Both the position numbers and the translations under genes were made by a program. A DNA stretch of 21,034 nt from DAIMZM01 sp036733985 (lineage in GTDB: Bacteria > Bacillota > Dehalobacteriia > UBA4068): the NCBI GenBank assembly GCA_036733985.1, contig DAIMZM010000039.1, positions 1 to 21,034 on the forward strand. Direction: 5' to 3'. Position 1 is the stretch's first letter; every line of letters starts with the position of its first letter. The notes under the pieces were generated by a model. It did not search any database and was not told where the DNA came from. It saw nothing but the letters and a program-made list of their open reading frames with translations. Below, piece by piece: positions 6,778-13,407 of the stretch.

Positions 6778-6806
6778 AGTTTATCACAGCCCGGCAGCGC
6801 TGTCAA
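6778..6806 (-). promoter_or_regulatory. Sigma-A promoter of the MFS leader transcript
   Basis: Minus-strand perfect TTGACA (6801-6806), a 17-base spacer and TAAACT (6778-6783). Transcription would start near 6771, about 25 bases before the leader peptide ATG and about 240 bases before the MFS gene. Confidence 0.82.
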
Positions 6807-6839
6807 CGGTTAATTTTTAAGATTTGTCAAAGGCCGGCC

Positions 6840-7166
6840 TTAATCCAGGCCCAGCCGTTCCCGGCACAAGGCCAGCAAGATTTCCAGCTCTTCCTGCCAG
6901 CGGGCCCGGGACCAGTCCGGGTCCTGCTCCAGGGTTTCCAGCACCTGGATGGTGAAGCCCTGGCCGTCGCCCCAGATCTTTTCCAAAGACGGATGCACGC
7001 AGGAGCCGGTTTGCTGGGAAAAATTGAAGCGGTTCAAAGCGCCCGCCAGATTGGGCGCGCTGGCCAGCAGCACCACAGCCCCGGCGCTGTCCAGCACCGC
7101 GTAGACGCCGCCCAGGTTTTTCCGGGCCTTATAGGCGGCGGCAGCGGCTTTTTTATCGATCGCCAT
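6840..7166 (-). CDS. Small GIY-YIG nuclease-like protein
   Basis: A 108-residue protein resembling the short stand-alone GIY-YIG proteins of Bacillota. GGVYAVLDSAGAVVLLASAPNL (about 19-40) corresponds to the GIY...YIG strands, with VY kept and the second motif degenerate. It is followed by ALNRFNFSQQTGS and HPSLEKIWGDGQGFTIQVLE, typical of that subfamily. Catalytic competence is doubtful because the YIG element reads LAS. The second of two adjacent ATGs (7166) is preferred, since AGGGGG lies 7 bases before it. It follows the gene at 7181 by 14 bases and is surely cotranscribed with it. The function is unknown; a housekeeping nucleic-acid role is only a guess. Confidence 0.6.
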   Translation of the reverse strand: MAIDKKAAAAAYKARKNLGGVYAVLDSAGAVVLLASAPNLAGALNRFNFSQQTGSCVHPSLEKIWGDGQGFTIQVLETLEQDPDWSRARWQEELEILLALCRERLGLD

Positions 7167-7180
7167 CATCCCGCCCCCTT

Positions 7181-7663
7181 CTAATAGCCCAGCTGCCGCA
7201 GAAGCCGGGACAGGACGGCCAGGCGCTCGCCCAGCAGTTCGTCATCCCGGCCCAGGGCCTCCAGAAACAGCCGGATATCCTGATCCAGCAGGGGGTTATC
7301 CAGGGCCATAGCCAGGGTCAGGGCATCCCCCTGCAGGCCGATGCGGTCGATCTCCGGCTGCTGCCGGTTATAATAGCCGGGGTGGCGGTAAGCCTCTTCC
7401 CGGAAATAAGCCAGGCCGCGAATGAGGAAAATCGCCAGGTCCAGCACCCGGTGGAGGGGCAGTTCCTCGCTTTGGCGGCTCCATTTGCCGCCGGTATGCC
7501 GCCAGACCTTAGCGGAAATATCCACCCGGCCCCGGTCATTCCACTGGGCCAGGCCCAGGGACAGGCCCTGGGCGTCGCTCTGATAGGCCTGCCGCCCATC
7601 CACATGGCTATAATCCTCCGCCACGATCACCGGTTTATGCTTTAAGTTGACAGGGATCTTCAT
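7181..7663 (-). CDS. Conserved hypothetical protein, resembles DUF6530
   Basis: A soluble 160-residue protein with no signal peptide or membrane segment. The N-terminus KIPVNLKHKPVIVAEDYSHVDG and the segment DAQGLSLGLAQWNDRGRVDISAKVWRHTGGKWSRQSEELPLHRVLDL recall, from memory, the DUF6530 family of Bacillota, which has no known function. The C-terminal half is helical and Leu-rich. An AGGAGGGAAAA site precedes the ATG by a few bases, and the promoter at 7696-7724 lies just upstream. It forms a two-gene unit with the GIY-YIG-like gene. The family name is not verified. Confidence 0.6.
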   Translation of the reverse strand: MKIPVNLKHKPVIVAEDYSHVDGRQAYQSDAQGLSLGLAQWNDRGRVDISAKVWRHTGGKWSRQSEELPLHRVLDLAIFLIRGLAYFREEAYRHPGYYNRQQPEIDRIGLQGDALTLAMALDNPLLDQDIRLFLEALGRDDELLGERLAVLSRLLRQLGY

Positions 7664-7692
7664 CAGTTTTCCCTCCTGAGTAAATTATTATG

Positions 7693-7716
7693 ATTACTGT
7701 ATTACTAAATTACTAA
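7693..7716. repeat. Three tandem 8-base repeats across a promoter (candidate operator)
   Basis: ATTACTGT, ATTACTAA, ATTACTAA follow each other without gaps. They cover the -10 box and spacer of the promoter at 7696-7724, which would suit a repressor or activator binding several sites. AGGCAA-AC-TTGCCT (7724-7737), a short inverted repeat, lies directly upstream of the -35 box. Confidence 0.5.
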
Positions 7717-7724
7717 TTTGTCAA
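7696..7724 (-). promoter_or_regulatory. Promoter of the DUF6530-like / GIY-YIG unit
   Basis: Minus-strand perfect TTGACA (7719-7724), a 17-base spacer and TACAGT (7696-7701). The start of transcription would be near 7689, about 25 bases before the ATG at 7663. Confidence 0.7.
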
Positions 7725-7818
7725 GGCAAACTTGCCTGGAACAAAAAGCCATTTCACCGCGCCAAACAAGTATCCGTCAAACCAGGGCCCAAAAAACCAT
7801 GGCAGCCTTGGTTGGATA

Positions 7819-7827
7819 TGGTATAAT
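7819..7827 (+). promoter_or_regulatory. Extended -10 promoter P1 upstream of the lipoprotein gene
   Basis: TGGTATAAT with the extended -10 TG; the -35 region is poor (ATGGCA at 17 bases). The same core, TGGTATAATAG, recurs at 7929-7939. Confidence 0.5.
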
Positions 7828-7834
7828 AGCTGCA

Positions 7835-7929
7835 CAAGCCGAAATCTCCGATTTCGAGCTTGAGCGCCTATTTTATAGCTGAGCTTTTCCCGCCAGGGAA
7901 AAGCCAGCAACAAATGCGCCAGCATTTGT
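7835..7929. repeat. Three successive hairpins between two identical -10 elements
   Basis: Hairpin A (7835-7862) pairs CAAGC-CGAAATC with GATTTCG-A-GCTTG around TCC. Hairpin B (7883-7904) pairs GCTTTTCCC with GGGAAAAGC around GCCA. Hairpin C (7910-7929) pairs ACAAATGC with GCATTTGT, again around GCCA. None has a T-tail. The set looks like an intergenic repeat or a structured leader, not a terminator. Confidence 0.65.
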
Positions 7930-7937
7930 GGTATAAT
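7929..7937 (+). promoter_or_regulatory. Extended -10 promoter P2 of the lipoprotein gene
   Basis: TGGTATAAT directly after hairpin C, about 39 bases before the lipoprotein ATG; no good -35 is present, and hairpin C occupies that region. Confidence 0.55.
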
Positions 7938-7975
7938 AGAAAGATAAACCCAGTCCTATTCCGGAGGTGTTAAAG

Positions 7976-8737
7976 ATGAAAAAAAGACAGCCTGTACTGT
8001 TGGGGTTCCTGCTGGCCGCCCTTTTGGGCCTGGCCGCCTGCCAATGGCAGCAGGAGGCGCCAGCCGCGGTCCAGCCGCCGGAGATTGAGGCGGAAGAACC
8101 CGCGGCCCAGCCGGCGGCTGACGGGCAGCTGCTGATTACCCCGGTGGAAAGCAGCCATGCCTTTGCCGACGCAGAAAACCATATTTACGGGCAGGTGACC
8201 CTCCACGGCCTGGCTTTCAGCGGCAATCCGGCGGCGGAAGCCATCGCGGCGGATCTGCGGCAGGCAGAGGACGTTTATTTGGCGGAGCTGGCTGATGAGG
8301 AAGGGGCCCTCTTCGCCGCGGACAGCAGCGTCAGCTTTGACCATGAGATCACCTATACCCTGGCTTATCAGGATGAAGCCCTGATCAGCGTGACCCGGGA
8401 CTGCATCATCTCCGGGGCCAAGGCCGCTCATGCCCAAAGCCAGCGCTTTGCCTACAATTATGACGCGGTCAGCGGCCAACGCCTGGCCATTGCCGATTTG
8501 CTGGGCCCGGGCTGGCGGGAAACAGCGGTATCCGCCATTTATCAGCAAATCAACGAGGCTGAGGAACTGGGCAACTATTATCCGGATCTGGAACGGCTGC
8601 TGGTCAGCGAATTCCGGGAGGATCAATGGCAGGCGGACGGAGACAATGTGCAGATCATTTACAACCCTTATCAAATCGCGCCCTATTCAGCGGGCATACT
8701 GGTGTTTTCCCTGCCCAGGCAGGACGCCGTTGTCTGA
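7976..8737 (+). CDS. Lipoprotein with a DUF3298/DUF4163-like domain
   Basis: A 253-residue exported lipoprotein. A positively charged MKKRQ, a hydrophobic core and the lipobox LAAC (Cys22) are followed by a Glu/Ala/Pro/Gln linker to about residue 48. The domain then has LHGLAFSGNPAAEAIAADL, a central strand region (YTLAYQDEALISVTRDCII) and SGQRLAIADLLGPGW, ending with IIYNPYQIAPYSAGILVFSLP. The Y-QIAPYA-like ending and the overall order are typical of DUF3298, which is also found in the extracytoplasmic part of the RsiV anti-sigma factor. No sigma factor gene is near. The ATG at 7976 is chosen because GGAGG (7963-7967) is 8 bases upstream; a GTG at 7967 overlaps that site. The ligand is unknown. 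Confidence 0.75.
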   Translation: MKKRQPVLLGFLLAALLGLAACQWQQEAPAAVQPPEIEAEEPAAQPAADGQLLITPVESSHAFADAENHIYGQVTLHGLAFSGNPAAEAIAADLRQAEDVYLAELADEEGALFAADSSVSFDHEITYTLAYQDEALISVTRDCIISGAKAAHAQSQRFAYNYDAVSGQRLAIADLLGPGWRETAVSAIYQQINEAEELGNYYPDLERLLVSEFREDQWQADGDNVQIIYNPYQIAPYSAGILVFSLPRQDAVV

Positions 8738-8750
8738 ATAGTCCCAAATG

Positions 8751-8779
8751 TTGACTTTTCTAGCTGGGCATAATAAGAT
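8751..8779 (+). promoter_or_regulatory. Promoter of the mutAB operon
   Basis: TTGACT (8751-8756), a 17-base spacer and TAAGAT (8774-8779). Transcription would start near 8786, so an ATG at 8785 cannot be the mutA start. Confidence 0.65.
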
Positions 8780-8835
8780 AATCAATGGGCCGAAAGACTG
8801 TTTTTTTGCGTTTTGAAACTAATTTCGGAGAAAGG

Positions 8836-10902
8836 ATGTTGCAGATGGTAAGTGAAAACAACTCTGATTCGCTGACCCCCGTCTCTTTTGCTGAATTCGA
8901 GCCCACCACCTATGAACAGTGGAAGGAAGAAGCGGTGGCCAGCTTGAAGGGAGCGCCCTTTGAGAAAAAGCTGCTGAACAAAACCTATGAAGGCCTGACT
9001 CTGGAACCCCTCTACACGGCCGAGCATGTCCAGGCCTACGGCCAGCGGCTGGGCTTTCCCGGCGCTGAGGATTATCTGCGGGGGGCCGCGGCCGGCGGTT
9101 ACGCGGCTCAGCCCTGGACCATCGCCCAGTATGCCGACGCCCAATTGCCGGACGAGGCCAATGAGATCCTCCGCCAGGAACTGGCGGGCGGCGCAACCGG
9201 GGTGGGCTTTTGCCCTGCCGCGGCGGAGAATATTGAAGATTTGGCCCTGCTGCTACAGGGCGTTTGTCTGAAAGATTATGCTTTGAACGTGTTTGCCGGC
9301 CCTTCCGCCCTGCCCTTGCTGGCTCTGCTGAAAGCCGGTATTGTTCACATGGGCTTCCCCGTCGGCGCCCAGCACGGCGCGGTAGGCGCGGACCCCATCG
9401 GCGTTTATGCCCGGGACGGTGCGCTCCCCGCCAGCCTGGACTGCTATTACAGCCAGATGGGCGCCGCCCTGGCCTGGGCCGGCCAGAATCTGCCGGAATT
9501 ACGCACCGTTTATATCCAGGGCCAGGTTTACCAGGATGGAGGCGCCAACGCGGTGCAGGAAGTGGCCGCGGCTATGGCCACCGCCATCGCTTATCTGGAC
9601 GCCCTGATTGACCAGGGCTTCACCATTGACCAGGCGGCCAAGACCATCCGCTTTGGTTTTGCCCTGGGCGCGAATTTCTTTATGGAAATCGCCAAGCTGC
9701 GGGCCGCCCGGATGATCTGGTCGCAAATCGTCACAGCTTACGGCGGCAGCGGGGACGCGGCCAAGATCAATGTGGCGGCAACCAATTCCCGCTTCACCAT
9801 GACTGCCTACGATCCTTACGTCAATGTGCTGCGCGCCACCACCCAGGCCTTTTCCGGCGTGGTCGGCGGCGTGGACGCCATGGAAGTGATCCCCTTTGAC
9901 GCGGCTCTGGGCGAAAGCAATATCCAGTCCCGCCGCATTGCCCGGAATATCCAGGTGATGATGCAGAATGAATTCAATCTGCTGCAGCCCATCGACCCCG
10001 CCGGCGGCAGCTGGTATGTGGAAACCCTTACCGCCCAGCTGGCGGAAGCCGTCTGGGCCAAGCTGCAGGATATTGACAAGCAGGGCGGCATCGTCGCCGT
10101 CCTCCAGTCCGGTAGCTTGCAGCAGGAAATCAGCGCCACCCTGGCGGACCGCTTCAAAAAGCTGGCCACCCGCTCCGACAAAGCCGTGGGCGTCAATATG
10201 TATGCCAATATGACCGAGCAGCCCCTGGAAATCCCGGATCGCGCCGCCCAGATCCAAGAACAGCGGGCCCGGCGGGCAGCCGCTTACCAAGCTAAGCAGG
10301 CTCAGGCCAAAGTCCAGGCAGCCCTGGACGCCCTGGATAACAGCGTGGAGGGGGCGGCCGCCGCCTTTACTGCCGGGGCCGGTCTGGCCCAGGTCGCGGA
10401 CAGACTGAACCAGGGCCAGGTTCCTGACATCACCCCGATCCAGGCCCATCGCTGGACCGAGCAGTTCGAGGCCCTGCGGGACGCCACCCGGGCCGCTGCC
10501 CAAGCCGGTAAAGAGATCAAGGTCTTCCTCTGCAATATGGGCCCCATTCCCCAGCATAAAGCACGCGCCGACTTTTCCGCCGGCTTTATGGAGGTGGCCG
10601 GGTTCACCGTGCTCAGGAACGACGGCTTCCCCACCCCGGAGGCAGCCATTGCCGCGGCTAAGGACAGCGGCGCGGCCGTGACCATCATCTGCTCCACCGA
10701 CGAAACCTATCCGGAGCTGGTGCCGGTGCTGGCCAAAGGCATTAAGGAAAGCTGCCCGGCCATGAAAGTGATCCTGGCCGGCGCGCCGGCGGCGGAATTC
10801 AAGGACAGCTATGACCAAGCCGGTGTGGATGACTACATCCATATCAAGGCCAATTGCCTGCAGATCCTCACCGCTATCCAGAAAGAAAGGGGGATTTGCT
10901 AA
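8836..10902 (+). CDS. mutA: Methylmalonyl-CoA mutase small (beta) subunit
   Basis: A 688-residue non-catalytic partner of MutB in the heterodimeric, adenosylcobalamin-dependent mutase that interconverts (R)-methylmalonyl-CoA and succinyl-CoA. The N-terminal TIM-barrel part is recognisable from WTIAQYAD, FGFALGANFFMEIAKLRAARMIW and AATNSRFTMTAYDPYVNVLRATTQAF. The C-terminal cobalamin-fold domain (about 560-688) lacks the DxHxxG cobalt-ligand motif, having NMGPIPQHKARADF instead, as expected for the small subunit. The start at 8836 has GGAG 5 bases upstream; ATG 8845 (AAGGA upstream) is nearly as good. The stop overlaps the mutB start by one base (TAATG), so translation is coupled. Confidence 0.95.
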   Translation: MLQMVSENNSDSLTPVSFAEFEPTTYEQWKEEAVASLKGAPFEKKLLNKTYEGLTLEPLYTAEHVQAYGQRLGFPGAEDYLRGAAAGGYAAQPWTIAQYADAQLPDEANEILRQELAGGATGVGFCPAAAENIEDLALLLQGVCLKDYALNVFAGPSALPLLALLKAGIVHMGFPVGAQHGAVGADPIGVYARDGALPASLDCYYSQMGAALAWAGQNLPELRTVYIQGQVYQDGGANAVQEVAAAMATAIAYLDALIDQGFTIDQAAKTIRFGFALGANFFMEIAKLRAARMIWSQIVTAYGGSGDAAKINVAATNSRFTMTAYDPYVNVLRATTQAFSGVVGGVDAMEVIPFDAALGESNIQSRRIARNIQVMMQNEFNLLQPIDPAGGSWYVETLTAQLAEAVWAKLQDIDKQGGIVAVLQSGSLQQEISATLADRFKKLATRSDKAVGVNMYANMTEQPLEIPDRAAQIQEQRARRAAAYQAKQAQAKVQAALDALDNSVEGAAAAFTAGAGLAQVADRLNQGQVPDITPIQAHRWTEQFEALRDATRAAAQAGKEIKVFLCNMGPIPQHKARADFSAGFMEVAGFTVLRNDGFPTPEAAIAAAKDSGAAVTIICSTDETYPELVPVLAKGIKESCPAMKVILAGAPAAEFKDSYDQAGVDDYIHIKANCLQILTAIQKERGIC

Positions 10903-13091
10903 TGAGCAGGAAAGTGGATTTCAGCACTATCGCCTTTAAACAGCAGCCCAAACAAGCGGCCAGCTATGAACAGTGGCTGGCGAATCTGAAAGCCGAAACC
11001 GGCAAGACCCCGGCGGATCTTTATGAGCGCACCATGGAACAGGTGGAAATCAAGCCCCTCTATACCGAAGGGGATTATCAGGGCCTGACCCATTTGCAAT
11101 CCATGGCCGGCGTGCCCCCTTATCTCCGGGGCCCCTACCCCACCATGTATGTGGTGCGGCCCTGGACGGTGCGGCAATACGCCGGTTTCTCCACGGCTGA
11201 GGAATCCAACGCTTTCTACCGCCGCAATCTGGCCGCGGGCCAGAAGGGCCTCTCCATCGCTTTTGACCTGGCCACCCACCGGGGTTATGATTCCGACCAT
11301 CCCCGGGTCATGGGCGACGTGGGCAAGGCCGGCGTGGCTGTGGATTCCATCCTGGATATGGAGATCCTCTTCTCCGGCATCCCCCTGGATCAGATGTCTG
11401 TTTCCATGACCATGAACGGCGCGGTGCTGCCCATCATGGCTTTCTATATCGTGGCCGCCGAGGAACAGGGCGTGGATAAAAAAGTGCTGGCCGGCACCAT
11501 TCAGAATGATATCCTCAAGGAATTCATGGTGCGGAACACCTATATTTATCCGCCGGAAGCCTCCATGCGCATTATCGGCGATATCTTCTCCTACACCTCC
11601 CAGCATATGCCTAAGTTCAACAGCATCAGCATTTCCGGCTATCATATGCAGGAAGCCGGCGCTACCGCTGATATCGAAATGGGCTATACCCTGGCGGACG
11701 GCCTGGAATATCTGCGCACCGGCATCAAGGCCGGCCTGACCGTGGACCAGTTCGCCCCCCGCTTAAGCTTCTTCTGGGCCATTGGCAAGAACTACTTCAT
11801 GGAAGTGGCCAAGATGCGGGCGGCCCGCATGCTCTGGGCCAAGATCGTCAAGCAGTTCGATCCCCAGAACAGCAAATCCCTGGCGCTGCGCACCCATAGC
11901 CAGACTTCCGGCTGGAGCCTGACCGCCCAGGATCCTTACAATAATATTGCCCGCACCTGCATGGAAGCCATGGGGGCGGCCCTGGGCCATACCCAGAGCC
12001 TGCATACCAACGCCCTGGACGAGGCCATTGCCCTGCCCACGGATTTCTCCGCCCGCATTGCCCGGAACACCCAGCTCTATATCCAGGATGAAACCGGCGT
12101 CTGCAAAGTGGTGGATCCCTGGGGCGGCTCCTATTATGTGGAAGCCTTGACCGGCGAACTGATCCGCCGGGGCTGGGCCCATATCCAGGAGATCGAAACC
12201 CTGGGCGGCATGAGCAAGGCCATTGAGACCGGCCTGCCCAAGATGCGCATTGAAGAAGCGGCAGCCCGCCGCCAGGCCCGCATCGATTCCAATGCGGAAA
12301 AGATCATCGGCCTGAATCATCTGCCCCTGGAACATGAGGAGGCCATCGATATCCTGGACGTGGACAATCTGGCGGTGCGCCAGGCCCAGATCGAGCGTTT
12401 GAACAAGCTCCGGGCCAACCGGGATCAGGCCGTTGTGGAACAAAAACTGGAGGCGATTACCAAATCCATGGAAACCGGAGAAGGCAATCTGCTGGAACTG
12501 GCTGTGGACGCGGCCCGGGCCCGGGCTTCCCTGGGCGAGATCTCCCAGGCCATCGAGAACGTGGCCGGCCGGCATAAAGCCGTCATCCGCAGCATTTCCG
12601 GGGTTTATTCCGCCGAGTTCGCCGATGAGGACATCATCAGCGAAGTGCGGAAGATGACCGACGACTTTGAGAAACGGGAAGGCCGCCGCCCCCGCATCAT
12701 GATCGCCAAGATGGGCCAGGACGGCCATGACCGGGGCGCCAAGGTAGTGGCCACCGCCTACGCGGACATGGGCTTTGACGTGGATATGGGGCCCCTCTTC
12801 CAGACCCCGGAAGAAACCGCCCAGGACGCCGTGGACAACGACGTGCATATCGTGGGCATGAGCTCCCTGGCCGCCGGGCATAAGACCCTTTTGCCCCAGC
12901 TGGTGGAAGAGCTGAAAAAACAGGGCCGGGAAGACATCATGGTCATTGCCGGCGGCGTGATCCCGGCCCAGGACTATCAATTCCTCAAAGACCATGGCGC
13001 CGCCTGCATCTTTGGGCCGGGCACCGTCATCCCCGCCGCTGCCCGGGAAATGTTGGAAATCCTCAACAAACGCCTGGCAGAAGCCGAATAG
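10902..13091 (+). CDS. mutB: Methylmalonyl-CoA mutase large (alpha) subunit, catalytic
   Basis: A 729-residue catalytic subunit carrying substrate and adenosylcobalamin. The substrate barrel includes YPTMYVVRPWTVRQYAGFS, AFDLATHRGYDSDHPRV and RTHSQTSGWSLTAQDPYNNI. The C-terminal cobalamin domain has DGHDRG, with His609 as the lower cobalt ligand, followed by GMSSLAAGHKTLLP and AGGVIPAQDY. The length and motifs match the family throughout. The start is the ATG at 10902, which overlaps the mutA stop and has GAAAGGGGG upstream. An in-frame ATG at 10854 lies within mutA and is not needed. A strong terminator follows, so meaB is transcribed separately. Together with mutA this serves propionate formation or use. 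Confidence 0.97.
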   Translation: MSRKVDFSTIAFKQQPKQAASYEQWLANLKAETGKTPADLYERTMEQVEIKPLYTEGDYQGLTHLQSMAGVPPYLRGPYPTMYVVRPWTVRQYAGFSTAEESNAFYRRNLAAGQKGLSIAFDLATHRGYDSDHPRVMGDVGKAGVAVDSILDMEILFSGIPLDQMSVSMTMNGAVLPIMAFYIVAAEEQGVDKKVLAGTIQNDILKEFMVRNTYIYPPEASMRIIGDIFSYTSQHMPKFNSISISGYHMQEAGATADIEMGYTLADGLEYLRTGIKAGLTVDQFAPRLSFFWAIGKNYFMEVAKMRAARMLWAKIVKQFDPQNSKSLALRTHSQTSGWSLTAQDPYNNIARTCMEAMGAALGHTQSLHTNALDEAIALPTDFSARIARNTQLYIQDETGVCKVVDPWGGSYYVEALTGELIRRGWAHIQEIETLGGMSKAIETGLPKMRIEEAAARRQARIDSNAEKIIGLNHLPLEHEEAIDILDVDNLAVRQAQIERLNKLRANRDQAVVEQKLEAITKSMETGEGNLLELAVDAARARASLGEISQAIENVAGRHKAVIRSISGVYSAEFADEDIISEVRKMTDDFEKREGRRPRIMIAKMGQDGHDRGAKVVATAYADMGFDVDMGPLFQTPEETAQDAVDNDVHIVGMSSLAAGHKTLLPQLVEELKKQGREDIMVIAGGVIPAQDYQFLKDHGAACIFGPGTVIPAAAREMLEILNKRLAEAE

Positions 13092-13100
13092 TTTCGTCAA

Positions 13101-13135
13101 ATGGCGGGCGGCCCTCCGCCCGCCATCGCTTTTTT
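13101..13135 (+). terminator. Intrinsic terminator of mutAB
   Basis: ATGGCGGGCGG (13101-13111) pairs perfectly with CCGCCCGCCAT (13116-13126) around CCCT, followed by CGC and six T. Confidence 0.92.
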
Positions 13136-13149
13136 CCAGCTGGAAAAGC

Positions 13150-13377
13150 TTAAAACCGTTCTTTTCTTGGAAGAAAAGAACCAAAAGAAGTTTAAATTTA
13201 TTCAAAGTTACAGGGCGGCGACTACCAGGCTTCCTACTTTTTTAGATTATTTATCTAATTAATAGTTTTTTATATTTAGTAAAAGAATGAATAGGACTGT
13301 AATTGTAACTCAAAGTAAAAACCAGCACCATTCAAAATTTTCTTGGTTCTTCTTTTATAAAAGAAGAACGGTTTTAA
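13150..13377. mobile_element. MITE-like AT-rich element with terminal inverted repeats
   Basis: The ends TTAAAACCGTTCTT (13150-13163) and AAGAACGGTTTTAA (13364-13377) are perfect 14-base inverted repeats, and similarity continues inward for about 20 more bases with small gaps. Each end also folds on itself: GTTCTTTTCTT-GG-AAGAAAAGAAC (13158-13181) and the 24-base palindrome around TTTTATAAAA (13346-13369). The 228-base body has no gene and is far richer in A+T than the surrounding DNA. It fills the gap between the mutAB terminator and meaB. No clear target-site duplication is visible, so mobility is inferred. Confidence 0.65.
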
Positions 13378-13407
13378 TACAACAAAAACAAACGCCAGGT
13401 GAAACAA

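Noticed and set aside
7713..7925. Minus-strand frame of 70 codons through the hairpin block
   Set aside because: No ribosome site, and it overlaps two promoters and three hairpins; it is better read as non-coding.
9499..10842. Minus-strand frame of 447 codons opposite mutA
   Set aside because: Antisense shadow of mutA; composition typical of reverse reading of GC-rich codons.
11763..13205. Minus-strand frame of 480 codons opposite mutB
   Set aside because: Antisense shadow of mutB; it also runs through the mutAB terminator without any regulatory signal of its own.
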